A stretch of 64,000 bases of DNA from Methanosarcina sp. 2.H.T.1A.6 (GCF_000979455.1 NZ_JJOY01000030.1:248001-312000), one strand, 5' to 3'; shown: positions 54,485-63,804, counted from the stretch's first letter. Notes: generated from the letters alone by a model not told the origin. Numbers and translations are program-made.

Positions 54485-54636
54485 ACGCCACCCCGGAAAT
54501 TAAAATACTGCACTGGATTCCCGTCAAATTTTCTGCAGGAAAAGTTGAAAAAACAGTAAGTTTTGCCTTTGTGCTTTGACCTGAAGACAGCTAACTTGCC
54601 TTCACATCCTATCTTGCCCGGGTCCGAGTTCCTCAT
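54481..54636 (-). CDS. Small divergent YHS-like protein
   Basis: 51 residues: MRNSDPGKIGCEGKLAVFRS, KHKGKTYCFFNFSCRKFDGNPVQYF. The spacing DP ... G-x-Y-x-F-x-x-x-C-x-x-F-x-x-NP-x-x-Y is that of the YHS domain, although the usual DPVCGM Cys is displaced. Overlaps the dehydrogenase start by ATGA, so translation is probably coupled. Too short for standard gene callers. Confidence 0.6.
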   Translation of the reverse strand: MRNSDPGKIGCEGKLAVFRSKHKGKTYCFFNFSCRKFDGNPVQYFNFRGGV

Positions 54637-54647
54637 ACCTGCCACCC

Positions 54648-54797
54648 TCAGGACTTGATATACTTCTCCGGATTTTCATCAAACTTCTTTTTATCCGAAA
54701 GGGCACAGAAGTAGTACATTTTTCCTTTGTATTCACTCTTGAACCTTGCATCCTTCTCGTCCAGCTTCATCTTACAAACAGGATCAACTACCGTCAT
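54648..54797 (-). CDS. YHS domain protein
   Basis: 49 residues: MTVVDPVCKMKLDEKDARF, SEYKGKMYYFCALSDKKKFDENPEKYI. A complete YHS domain; DPVCKM and YFC supply the two Cys expected to bind metal. GGGGG lies before the ATG. Lies 11 nt upstream of the YHS-like gene, so the two arose from a tandem duplication. Shares the copper/redox island with CopA. Confidence 0.85.
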   Translation of the reverse strand: MTVVDPVCKMKLDEKDARFKSEYKGKMYYFCALSDKKKFDENPEKYIKS

Positions 54798-55010
54798 AAT
54801 AACCCCCATTGATTAAAGATGCGTCAATTTATTTCTATTTTGTCACCCGATGCTTAAATATAAAGTCGGAATTCTCAATCATTCAGAGCACAGGATAAAT
54901 TCTGAAATTTCAGTCATGCAGCCGGGATATACTTCTCCAGACTCTACCAGACATTTTTACTTACATTTTACCAGAAAAACATAACTCCAGATCAGGCTTA
55001 AAAACCGATC

Positions 55011-55328
55011 TCATTCCATTAGGAAGCGAGCGGTTAACTCTGCGAGAATTCCCAATATCATGAGCAGAGTCACAGCCATCAGTGCAGTCGACCACAAACC
55101 TGCATCGTAAACCCTCAGGGACTTTCTCACACTCTTCGAGCCCAGCAGAAGCCCGGAAGAGAGCACGAATAATATTAGCGTTATTATGCTCACAGATATC
55201 CAGTGATGACCCGTAAGTTCTGCCAACGATTGTCTAAAACCCGCTGACAAATCATGGGTGATGATGATGCAACCGGTTAAAAATATAGTAATTGAGGCCG
55301 ATGTGATGAATGTTGCCGATTCCTTCAT
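55011..55328 (-). CDS. Small multi-helix membrane protein, unknown function
   Basis: 105 residues from ATG 55328 (GGAGGT 5 nt upstream; the frame is open to 55358). Three transmembrane helices (ATFITSASITIFLTGCIII; VSIITLILFVLSSGLLLG; ALMAVTLLMILGILAELT) with His in THDL and TGHHW. Starts 1 nt after the stop of the cytochrome-like gene, so the two form an operon and may be subunits of one complex. Confidence 0.75.
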   Translation of the reverse strand: MKESATFITSASITIFLTGCIIITHDLSAGFRQSLAELTGHHWISVSIITLILFVLSSGLLLGSKSVRKSLRVYDAGLWSTALMAVTLLMILGILAELTARFLME

Positions 55329-55329
55329 T

Positions 55330-56307
55330 TCAAACCTCCGTTCCCGTCTTTCCAGCATTTGATATAATCGCTCCCATCAGGAATATGAGTAACACCATAA
55401 AAAGCGCCAGGGAGGCAACCATCATCAGGGCGCGCCTGGACTTCGCTTCGCCCAGAAAAGCATCTCTATCGAAGATGTAGAGGGTAATGGAAAGAGCAAA
55501 AAAGATTACTGGAAGGAAAACAAAGATGTGCTCTTTTGCCTCCATCACAATCTCATGCACCCAGGGGTGCGGCCCTGTAAGGATCACAGGTTTTACCTGA
55601 GAGCCATAGGCCGTTAGATAGTTGTAGCCTCCTGCTATCCAGCACCCTGCAGCTACCAGAAATGCCGCAAGGTAACTTGCTATTCTTGCCCTAGCAAGTG
55701 ACTTATCTGTGGCATATAGTATTTCCAGAAAGATCCAGACAAGAGCAAGGGCAGCCAGGCCTCCAGATATCGAATGCAAGAGGACCAGACTACTCTTTGT
55801 CCCGGTAGCAACACCATTATACAGGCCCCAGCTGGCATCAATGAACAGAATTGGAGCCAGGGAGTATCCCATCATTTTGTGCAATCCTCTGTAGCTGGCT
55901 CGGTTCTTTAAAACCAGACTTGGGATCACCTGCAGAATTACAATAAGAACTATAATCAGACCCAGTTTTCCGTGAATGGATACTAATATAGGCTCTCCGT
56001 GCTGCAAACTCATCAATAAACCATAGGTAAACGAGCCCAGGATAAAGGCTCCAAAGTAAATACCACTTCTTCTATGAAGTCTGAAAATATTCCCCGGCTT
56101 TCTTTTTATTCTTCCTTTGAGCATAGCTCCGGTTGCGAGAGCGTAGATAATCAGTAAAAGGCTGATAAGAACTATCAGGGCATGGCCTATCCAGCTTTCA
56201 TACAACATAGCAACGCCGCTTATGACCAGAAGCAAAACCAGACCTATGTATATGTCCGAGATTTTTTCATCCGATGTCTTTTGCCTGCGCTTTGATTCCT
56301 CAGGAAT
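55330..56307 (-). CDS. Cytochrome b561-like multi-helix membrane protein (apparent ATT start)
   Basis: 325 residues if translation begins at ATT 56307. Nine or so helices. Paired His at HRRSGIYFG, SIHGKLG, LHKMMGY and LLHSISGG are candidate haem ligands, as in b561/DUF4079-like proteins. GGGGGG (56314-56319) lies 6 nt before ATT, and TAA directly precedes it in frame. The later TTG at 56235 would delete 24 residues and half of the first helix (IYIGLVLLLVISGVAMLY). Possibly a quinone-reactive or methanophenazine-reactive electron carrier. Confidence 0.75.
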   Translation of the reverse strand: MPEESKRRQKTSDEKISDIYIGLVLLLVISGVAMLYESWIGHALIVLISLLLIIYALATGAMLKGRIKRKPGNIFRLHRRSGIYFGAFILGSFTYGLLMSLQHGEPILVSIHGKLGLIIVLIVILQVIPSLVLKNRASYRGLHKMMGYSLAPILFIDASWGLYNGVATGTKSSLVLLHSISGGLAALALVWIFLEILYATDKSLARARIASYLAAFLVAAGCWIAGGYNYLTAYGSQVKPVILTGPHPWVHEIVMEAKEHIFVFLPVIFFALSITLYIFDRDAFLGEAKSRRALMMVASLALFMVLLIFLMGAIISNAGKTGTEV

Positions 56308-56706
56308 TTAGAACCCCCCAGTACTGCCTGTATTCAAAGCTTCTCAAATATTCCATATCCCAGCACTAAAAATGTCTTTTTTTACCTCTGAATGTATGTT
56401 CAGAACCGTTTTTATCTGCAAAACTATTCGACATACAAACTCCAATTCAATAGTGCCTTATAACATGAACTGCCCCAAAGGACACTTTCATGGACATCAT
56501 TTTCTAACAAAAATATAGCCATGACAAAATATGTTCACATCAGTAAGATATCGCGATAACAATAAAATATGATAATATAATTGTCATGATTGGTATAATA
56601 CTTTATTATATCCTTTAAAAAAGCCTAAACCCCAACGGGCACTTCTTTTAGATCTGGATCTGACCCCGAAAACATAATGCCTTAATGCAGTCAATATAAC
56701 AAAAGT
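56308..56706. other. Spacer between divergent genes
   Basis: AT-rich promoter region. No gene supported; the short open frame at 56584-56865 is antisense to TauE. Confidence 0.35.
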
Positions 56707-57438
56707 ATGCTTGCATATCAGGAAATTATTTTCATAGCCCTGCTCACACTGCTGGCAAGCGTGATCGGGACTCTGGCCGGATTCGGGATATCCACAATTA
56801 TGGTGCCCGTTCTCCTGATGGTATTTCCTCTGCCTCAGACCCTGCTTCTGGTGGGCATAATTCACTGGTTTAACGATATCTGGAAAATGCTCTTATTCCG
56901 GAAAGGCATAAGATGGAAGCTTTTCCTTGCCTTCGGCCTTCCCGGCATCTTCACAAGTTTCATAGGATCATCTTTGTCCTTGAGAATCTCCCAGGAGGTC
57001 CTTTCAAGAGCTTTAGGATTGTTCCTCCTGGCTTATGTTCTTTTCATCACCTTCAACCAGACCTTTAAGCTTAGCCAGAGATTATCGGTGGCAATATCCG
57101 GCGGAGCCCTTACCGGATTTTTTGCAGGTATTTTCGGCATAGGAGGGGAAATAAATGCAGTAGCCCTAAGCGCTTTTAACCTCGAGAAAGCTGTTTATAT
57201 CGCAACTGCAGGTGCCATATCTTTTATGATCGACTCTACAAGGATAGCAACGTATATCAAAGGAGATACCGGGTTAGATCCTGTCATTTTATCAGGCTTT
57301 TTGATCTTCATACCCGCATCTTTAATCGGAGCAATGATCGGGAAAAAAGGAGTTGAAAAAATACCCCAGGGAAAATTCAGGAACTTCGTAGCAGTATTCA
57401 TATTTTTATTGGGACTAAAACTGGTGCTGTTTCCATAG
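56707..57438 (+). CDS. TauE/SafE family membrane transporter
   Basis: 243 residues, eight transmembrane helices. Duplicated TauE/SafE pattern: LASVIGTLAGFGISTIMVPVLL in the first half and SGGALTGFFAGIFGIGGEINAVALSAF in the second. Members export sulfite, sulfoacetate or related anions. No ribosome site is evident before the ATG, so leaderless initiation is possible. Confidence 0.9.
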   Translation: MLAYQEIIFIALLTLLASVIGTLAGFGISTIMVPVLLMVFPLPQTLLLVGIIHWFNDIWKMLLFRKGIRWKLFLAFGLPGIFTSFIGSSLSLRISQEVLSRALGLFLLAYVLFITFNQTFKLSQRLSVAISGGALTGFFAGIFGIGGEINAVALSAFNLEKAVYIATAGAISFMIDSTRIATYIKGDTGLDPVILSGFLIFIPASLIGAMIGKKGVEKIPQGKFRNFVAVFIFLLGLKLVLFP

Positions 57439-57640
57439 CTTGATGGTTCTTTTGCTCTGTGATTCCTGTGAATTTTTCGTGACCTTGCGCCTCTTATCGG
57501 GCTAATAGTGAATGGATAATGTGACAGAACAATTCGGAGATGAATACAGGGAAATAAATGCGGAACACGGGATTTTTGGTTCCAAAGTTGAGCATCCTGG
57601 ATAACAAAAATAAAATTTAGTTAAATTAAGCTCTTCAATT

Positions 57641-59440
57641 TCAAAGATATGCCTCGGTGATATACCTTCGCATCATTCTATGGCTGTTGAAATAATAGGC
57701 GGTCTTGGAAATAGAACTTCTCATCATCTCTCTCCACCCGTCCCTGTCATGATAAAATTTGGGGATGATCAGATATTCCATCTTGTTGTAAAGATCTTTA
57801 ATCTCAATTCTCCTCCTTTCATTTTCTCCTATGGGTACCATGGGATAAGGCCCGATGGCCCAGCCGTTGACGCCCTCAATGCAGCCCTCTATCCACCAGC
57901 CGTCCAGGACACTGAAATTGATAACTCCGTTGCAGGCGGCCTTCATCCCACTTGTGCCCGAAGCTTCCATTGGGGGTAGGGGCGTGTTCAGCCACACGTC
58001 CACGCCGGAAACCATCCTTGCCGCCAGATCCATATCATAATTCTCCAGGTAAACAGCCTCGATCTCTCCTCTCAGCCCGGCCATGTAATTGTAAATCTCT
58101 TTAATGACGCGCTTTCCGGCATCATCTTTAGGATGCGCCTTGCCCGCAAATATAAACTGCAACTTTCCAGTTCGGTTGATCTCTTTTAACCTCTCCAGGT
58201 CAGAAAATAACAGTGTGGCGCGTTTATAAGCCGTGGCCCGGCGGGCAAATCCCAGAGTTAGGACGTTGATATCCATAATGACGCCAGTTTTCTCAACGAT
58301 ATGGTCTAATAGAGCCTTCTTGGCTTTCAGATGAGCGTTCCAGATCTCCCCGTACGGGACCTCATCCATCCTTACCAGAAGTTCAGGCTCATTCGCCCAT
58401 CCTGGAATGTACCTGTCGAACAGTTCCCTGAAAAATTCACATGTCCATCTACAGGGGTGAACTCCGTTGGTTATTCCCCGAAGGTGGTATCCGGGAAAGA
58501 GCTTTCTGGAATATTCCATATGCGCATTGGTCACACCGTTCACATATTTGCTCAGATTCAGGGCCAGATATGTAGCGTTTAGGTTATCCACTCCTGCGTA
58601 CTTTTTTATATCCCCCGGAGGAAACTCTTCTCCCAGTAATTTTTGTACGTCCGCGTAAGAGAACTTATCAAAAGCAGCTGCTACCGGCGTATGGGTAGTG
58701 AAAACGCATAAATCCCTGGTCCTGTCCGCGTCCGTGCCGTTTCTCTTCAAAAGCTCCAGGGTGAGCAGGCTCGAATGTCCTTCATTCATGTGATACTTGC
58801 GGATCTTGAAGTTCAGGGCTTCGAGCATTCTAACGCCTCCGATGCCCAGGACTATCTCCTGCTTCAGCCTGTATCTGTTGTCGCCTCCGTAGAGGAAGCT
58901 GGTAATCTCTCTGTCATCTAGAGAGTTTTCCTGTAAATCTGTATCCAGGAAGAGGACTGGAACCAGTCCACCGGTAGGGCTCTGGTGGTCGTAGATCCAG
59001 GATTTGATCTTTACCTCATTGCCTTCAATCCTGACATTCACTGCTTCCGGCAGCGGTCTCAGGAATCTCGATGGGTTCCAGTCTTCCGGATACTCCAGCT
59101 GATCGCCACTATCCGTTATCTTTTGTTTCAGGTACCCTTTTCGGCTCAGTAAAGTGACCGCGACAAGAGGAATTTTCAGGTCTGCACTGGATCTTATAGT
59201 GTCTCCTGCCAACACGCCAAGTCCACCGCTGTAGGTGGGCATTTCACTCTTCAGGCCCACTTCCATGGAGAAATAGGCGATTCTCGGGCTCTCCAGAAAG
59301 CTGCGTTTATGCTCCTCGTTGCAGAAGTAATATGAGCTGCCCCTAATTTTTGCCTTAAACTGCGCTTTTTCCGTGTCTATGGGCATTCCACAAATGGGGT
59401 CTATCTGGATCATATGTTGATTAATAATGGGCTCATCCAT
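57641..59440 (-). CDS. glgP: Alpha-glucan (glycogen) phosphorylase with N-terminal YHS domain
   Basis: 599 residues. Residues 10-55 form a YHS domain (IDPICGMPIDTEKAQFKAKI, SYYFCNEEHKRSFLESP), fused to a GT35 phosphorylase (ARIAYFSMEVGLKSEMPTYS... from 56). The phosphorylase core has HMNEGHSSLL, TTHTPVAAAFDKF, RATAYKRA, and the pyridoxal-phosphate lysine region PPMEASGTSGMKAACNGVIN. It releases glucose-1-phosphate from glycogen. The YHS fusion is not the usual architecture and may respond to metal or redox state. It follows the TauE gene in opposite orientation, alone. Confidence 0.92.
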   Translation of the reverse strand: MDEPIINQHMIQIDPICGMPIDTEKAQFKAKIRGSSYYFCNEEHKRSFLESPRIAYFSMEVGLKSEMPTYSGGLGVLAGDTIRSSADLKIPLVAVTLLSRKGYLKQKITDSGDQLEYPEDWNPSRFLRPLPEAVNVRIEGNEVKIKSWIYDHQSPTGGLVPVLFLDTDLQENSLDDREITSFLYGGDNRYRLKQEIVLGIGGVRMLEALNFKIRKYHMNEGHSSLLTLELLKRNGTDADRTRDLCVFTTHTPVAAAFDKFSYADVQKLLGEEFPPGDIKKYAGVDNLNATYLALNLSKYVNGVTNAHMEYSRKLFPGYHLRGITNGVHPCRWTCEFFRELFDRYIPGWANEPELLVRMDEVPYGEIWNAHLKAKKALLDHIVEKTGVIMDINVLTLGFARRATAYKRATLLFSDLERLKEINRTGKLQFIFAGKAHPKDDAGKRVIKEIYNYMAGLRGEIEAVYLENYDMDLAARMVSGVDVWLNTPLPPMEASGTSGMKAACNGVINFSVLDGWWIEGCIEGVNGWAIGPYPMVPIGENERRRIEIKDLYNKMEYLIIPKFYHDRDGWREMMRSSISKTAYYFNSHRMMRRYITEAYL

Positions 59441-59615
59441 AATGAGTTCATCCCAGAACCCGTTTCCTCGTTAGCAGTAGTAGTCTTCAGGCTTATTAAA
59501 AATGCGAAAGAAATACCAAAAATAACGGAAAAGCCCATTGAAAATACCTGACTCTGAGAAACTTTATGTTTCATTAATCCAGATGACTATAATAGTTAAA
59601 AGTGGGGGGAAATAA

Positions 59616-59861
59616 ATGGAACAGCAATTAAAACCATTAGCACTTGGCTTAGCTGCAGCAATAGTCTCTGCAATTATCATGGGTATGCTCGGGATACTTG
59701 GAAATTTAGGGATTTACACTGGTGCTGTTGAGATGATGAGACAGTGGCATATGTTCTTCTCGTTAACTCTAACCGGCATAATTGCTGGAATGATCGAAGC
59801 TGCAATCATTTCTTTTATTTTCGCATACTTGTTCGGAATATTCTATAACAAATTTGCTTGA
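59616..59861 (+). CDS. Small three-helix membrane protein, unknown
   Basis: 81 residues with GGGGGG 6 nt before the ATG. Helices at about 8-32, 47-68 (FFSLTLTGIIAGMIEAAIIS) and the C-terminal FIFAYLFGIFYNKF. Glu/His near MRQWHM. Family not recognised. Confidence 0.75.
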   Translation: MEQQLKPLALGLAAAIVSAIIMGMLGILGNLGIYTGAVEMMRQWHMFFSLTLTGIIAGMIEAAIISFIFAYLFGIFYNKFA

Positions 59862-59915
59862 CCCGGATGTAAGTAAGAGTTTCATAACTTGAGGCCTCAA
59901 TCCGCATTTAACTTG

Positions 59916-60074
59916 TCAAGGAATTCTATTTATTATGATTATTAGAGCAACTGCGATGCCAGTCGATATCCACGTTCCTAATCCGCGTCCGCTGCCAATA
60001 CCATCACTGCGGCATCCGCCATGAATGAGATCAATGAAGTAAAGAGTTTCCCCGGTTAGAATTATTATGTGATC
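59916..60074 (-). other. Open frame without a start; possible relic
   Basis: A 52-codon minus-strand frame reads LTGETLYFIDLIHGGCRSDG then GIGSGRGLGTWISTGIAV with a hydrophobic end ALIIIINRIP. It has no ATG, GTG or TTG. Amino-acid use looks coding, so it may be a gene fragment, or another non-standard start, but GGGGA is 14 nt before the nearest ATT. Confidence 0.25.
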
Positions 60075-60131
60075 TTAAGATGAAATGAGAACTTTTGGTA
60101 GTAAGTGGTAAAGTAAGTGACCAAGTAAAAT

Positions 60132-61766
60132 TCAGGAACGAATAATCGAGTATATACCTGCCAGAAGCCCGCCGGCAAATCCAAAAATACCCAGTAAAAC
60201 AATATTTTCCTCTCCCCTGATTATCAGATATGCGGAAGAGATGAGCAATACAGCTAAAAATAGATTTTTTGACATTTCATCAAGCAAGCGAGATTTTTTA
60301 ATAACATCGCCTTTGCCCTGTAGTTTCTCTATCCTGTATCCGCGTATGGTTTTGATGACATCATCGATACCAATAGGAATATTTTTAAGTGTATTTACAT
60401 ATTCGTCAGCTTCAAACTGGATACCTTCCACCAGCTTTCCCGGAGAGTAACGCTCTTTCATTGCTTCAGAGATTAATGTTTTTGCTTCATTCATAATACT
60501 ATAGTCAGGATCAAGTTTGAGGCATACAGCTTCAATAAGCAAAACGGCACGTTCAAGCGTGGAAAACTCAGCCGGCAGAGAGATATCATGTTTCAGAGCA
60601 AGTATCGCATATCTATCGCTTTTCCGCCCCCCGGCTCCATAGTGTTGGTCTGCTATCAGATCATCCATATCTCGCATAAGGTTATGAACGTTAACGTCTT
60701 CTTCTGCAAGGTTACCAAGTTTTAAAAAAGAATCAGTTGCCATATCAACATTCTTTTTATATACGGCATAAAAGAAGTTCAACATATTCCGCTTTAATTC
60801 ACCGTCAATCGTTCCAACAGCTCCAAAATCAATGAATGCGATGGACCTGTTCCGGGCTATAATGTTTCCACTATGCGGGCCCGCATGATAAAACCCATCC
60901 AGGTATACCTGCTTTAGATAACTCGAACCTATGAGTTGTGCATATCTGGATTTTGTTTCCTGATCAACACCAGCTAAATCCTTAATTTGAGTGCCTTCTA
61001 TGTAATCCATAACAAGGACATTTTCGCGACAGTAATCCATGTATGCATCCGGAATTATCACATCCCTAATATCTTTGAAGTTTTCCTTCATCCTTTTCAT
61101 ATTTATGGCTTCAAACCTGTAATCAAGTTCTCGATGCAGCATTTCTCTAAATTCATACAGGAAAGCATCAAAATTGAAATTTTCACCCGTTCCGATTATT
61201 TTAACCAGAATCGGTTTCATATCCTCGAGAATAGCAAGGTCCAGATTGATCGTATCAATAAGATTCGGACGAGCAATCTTTACGGCAACTTTCTTGCCTT
61301 TCAAAGTACCTTTGTAAACCTGTCCGATTGATGCACTTGCAATAGGTTTTGTGTCGAAATCATCAAATATGTCCAGTATGTCATGGCAGTGGTAACAAAC
61401 CGGACTATGTTCGTGTTCCCCTCCTGAGATTCCACAAATGCATTCAGTTTCAAAGGATTCTCTCATCTTTTCAAAATCAAGAGGTGGGACCTTATCCTGC
61501 AGTTTTTCCAGTTCCTGGATATAGATAGGAGGAAGCAGATCAGAACGTTTGCTTAACGTCTGGCCAAGTTTGATAAAAGTGGGACCAAGCTCTTCAAAAG
61601 CAAGTCGAAGTTTTACGGCATTGCTCCGGTTTTTTAAATCAATGGAACATGTACATTTTTTGTTTGAGATATAATCCCTGTGAATATCTTTATACAAAAG
61701 CGGAAACAAATTATACTTTAAAAATACCTTTGCAATGGTAAAATATCTTTTTGTTTTTTCAAACAT
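60132..61766 (-). CDS. AarF/UbiB-family kinase-like protein lacking the catalytic Asp
   Basis: 544 residues from ATG 61766 (GGGGAG about 7-10 nt upstream; frame open to 61865). The UbiB signature KxGQ region (FIKLGQTLSKRSDLLPP) and Ala-rich loop ASASIGQVYKG are intact, as is DFG (IDFGAVG). The catalytic loop reads HAGPHSGN, where the family has H-A-D-P-H-P-G-N, so the Asp is Gly (GGC). A Cys/His insert (CICGISGGEHEHSPVCYHCH, about 136-155) sits in the N-lobe. Two C-terminal helices anchor it. UbiB proteins are ATPases for quinone synthesis. Likely a divergent or scaffold member. Ends 102 nt after the permease gene. Confidence 0.85.
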   Translation of the reverse strand: MFEKTKRYFTIAKVFLKYNLFPLLYKDIHRDYISNKKCTCSIDLKNRSNAVKLRLAFEELGPTFIKLGQTLSKRSDLLPPIYIQELEKLQDKVPPLDFEKMRESFETECICGISGGEHEHSPVCYHCHDILDIFDDFDTKPIASASIGQVYKGTLKGKKVAVKIARPNLIDTINLDLAILEDMKPILVKIIGTGENFNFDAFLYEFREMLHRELDYRFEAINMKRMKENFKDIRDVIIPDAYMDYCRENVLVMDYIEGTQIKDLAGVDQETKSRYAQLIGSSYLKQVYLDGFYHAGPHSGNIIARNRSIAFIDFGAVGTIDGELKRNMLNFFYAVYKKNVDMATDSFLKLGNLAEEDVNVHNLMRDMDDLIADQHYGAGGRKSDRYAILALKHDISLPAEFSTLERAVLLIEAVCLKLDPDYSIMNEAKTLISEAMKERYSPGKLVEGIQFEADEYVNTLKNIPIGIDDVIKTIRGYRIEKLQGKGDVIKKSRLLDEMSKNLFLAVLLISSAYLIIRGEENIVLLGIFGFAGGLLAGIYSIIRS

Positions 61767-61867
61767 TAAAGTACACTCCCCATTACTAAATATCGGTTGC
61801 CTGTAATCCAGTCTTCCTTTTTTATTCATTGTGAACTTATTCTTCACCTGTAAAGCCAGGTTCAATA

Positions 61868-63178
61868 TTAAATCTGCTTATGGTCGTTCCCAGCCGGGTT
61901 TGAGCGTAAGAATATTTTTTCTCCAAGAAAAATAAGCACCATCATTATCAGTGCCATGACAACTAAAAACATATCAGTGGATGCTTTCGATAAAAGGAGA
62001 GCACTGAGAATAACTGCATCAAGAACGATTGCTGTAATGATGATATAAGGCCTTACATCGATTTCTTCACGCATATGACGTAAAAGTCCCCAGTGCATAA
62101 TAATGTCCATAACTAAATAAAAAATTGCACCAAGAGAGGCAATCCTGCTCAAATCAAAAAAGATTGTTAATAGAATAGCAACAACAATCGTGTAAACAAG
62201 GGTGTGTTTCTGGATATCTCCCGGCATGCCAAAATGCCTGTGTGGTATTATATTCATATCTGTTAACATGGCAAGCATGCGGGATACGGCAAAGACACTG
62301 GCAATTATACCGGAAATTGTTGCAATAATCGCTAACCCTACGGTAAACCACAAACCGTAATTGCCAAAAACCGGTCTCGCTGCCTCTGCCAGTGCAAAAT
62401 TCTTTGCCTCGATAATTTCAGGGAGGGTAAGGCTGCCTGCTACTGCTAATGATACTAGAAAGTAAATAACCGTACAAATTGCTATGGAAATAATTATTGC
62501 TCTTCCCACATTCTGATGGGGATCGACAATCTCCGAGCCGCTGTTGGTAATTGTTGTAAAACCCTTGTAAGCAAGCACGGACAATGCTACGGCTGCAAGA
62601 TACCCTTCGATTGTAGTCTCCACCGCACCCGAAGAAGTGCTGGCAAAAGAAAAATCAGCAAGCCATAAGCCAACAATCCCGAAGATGGAAATGCCGGTGA
62701 TTTTGACCAGAGCCATGAAAAACGAAAATTTTTCTATTATGCGGTTTCCGGAAATATTTACCCCAAAGGCAAAGACCAGCAACCCGACACCCAGAAGCGG
62801 CACAAGGAAGCTTCCCTGTTCTATATTGAAAAGTTGTATTGTGTAGGTCCCGAAAGTGCGGGCAACAAGGCTTTCGTTAATAACCATGGAAAAAGCCATA
62901 AGCAATCCACCAAAACCGGTCATTACCCCTTTTCCATATGCCTTTTCCAGGTACATGGCAATTCCTCCGGCTGAAGGATAGGTGTTGGAAAATTTAACAT
63001 AAGAATACGCGCTGAAGGCGGTTACAACCGCACCTACAAGAAATATAACTGGAAATAAAATTCCCGCCAGTTCAGCGACCTGTCCAAGCAGTGCAAAAAT
63101 GCCCGCACCAATCATCACCCCGGTGCCTAAAGATACAGCGCCTGTAAGTGTCAAACTCTCTGGTTCATATCGATTCAT
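61868..63178 (-). CDS. APC-superfamily amino acid permease
   Basis: 436 residues with about 12 transmembrane helices. First helix: GAVSLGTGVMIGAGIFALLGQ, the Gly-rich APC signature; later YPSAGGIAMYLEKAYGKG, the classic substrate loop. Resembles the CAT/YfnA-type cationic or broad amino acid transporters. Its C-terminal end (RSNPAGNDHKQI) is short. Followed within about 100 nt by the UbiB-like gene on the same strand, so possibly co-transcribed. Confidence 0.9.
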   Translation of the reverse strand: MNRYEPESLTLTGAVSLGTGVMIGAGIFALLGQVAELAGILFPVIFLVGAVVTAFSAYSYVKFSNTYPSAGGIAMYLEKAYGKGVMTGFGGLLMAFSMVINESLVARTFGTYTIQLFNIEQGSFLVPLLGVGLLVFAFGVNISGNRIIEKFSFFMALVKITGISIFGIVGLWLADFSFASTSSGAVETTIEGYLAAVALSVLAYKGFTTITNSGSEIVDPHQNVGRAIIISIAICTVIYFLVSLAVAGSLTLPEIIEAKNFALAEAARPVFGNYGLWFTVGLAIIATISGIIASVFAVSRMLAMLTDMNIIPHRHFGMPGDIQKHTLVYTIVVAILLTIFFDLSRIASLGAIFYLVMDIIMHWGLLRHMREEIDVRPYIIITAIVLDAVILSALLLSKASTDMFLVVMALIMMVLIFLGEKIFLRSNPAGNDHKQI

Positions 63179-63534
63179 ATCTATTCATACCGATTGATTT
63201 CCGGCTCCGTCTTAATTCCTATGTTTTTCTTGCAAATATTCAAATGGAATACATAAGCAGCAAATCTACTGGTTTTTACAGAAGATTTTTACTGGACTAA
63301 TTTTTCTCTTTCAGTGCATAACAATTCATACCTGAAATTTATTAATTCATCTTCAACGCTGAGTCTGTTCAATTTCAAGGGCAACTCTTTTCGGAAGCTG
63401 TAGATTAAAGATGAAATCAATCATTGTAGTACAGCAGAACAACAAATGGAAAATTTTGAAATATTTTAACGTGTTTTCCCCAAAAAGAAGAAGAAGACGC
63501 CACCAGATCTTTTGGTCTTATTTGAGAACTGGAA
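63179..63534. other. Spacer without genes
   Basis: AT-rich upstream region of the APC permease. The 63411-63623 open frame is Lys/Arg-rich and crosses into the relic; not believed to be a gene. Confidence 0.35.
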
Positions 63535-63780
63535 CTGGGGCTTTACCCACACCAATTTATAGAAAGATGCACAGGCACAAGCACAACCAGAAAGAGGCTA
63601 GTTACCAGGTGCAGGTTCATTAAGGTCTGGGAATAATTCCTTCCTGACAAATCGACGAATCACAGCCTCATGCCTGTTAACGGCTGTACCAGGAGTAAAG
63701 GAAAAGTACAACGTTCAAGATCTAAAGTCACAGCTGTTTAGCCATTTGTCGATCTCCTCAACCCTTTACCGCCGAGAGGT
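63535..63780 (-). pseudogene. Relic copy of the DUF4405 / dehydrogenase-end region
   Basis: Aligns with 53293-53556: TTACCAGGTGCAGGTTCAT is identical, and flanking CCCTTTA-CCGCCGAGAGG matches the end of the dehydrogenase. Indels and substitutions destroy the DUF4405 frame. A decayed duplicate of the intact locus 10 kb away. Confidence 0.75.
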
Positions 63781-63804
63781 CAATTTTATACCCACATTTC
63801 CCTC

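Noticed and set aside
63411-63623. 70-codon Lys/Arg-rich open frame
   Set aside because: Crosses into the DUF4405 relic and lacks a ribosome site; judged chance.
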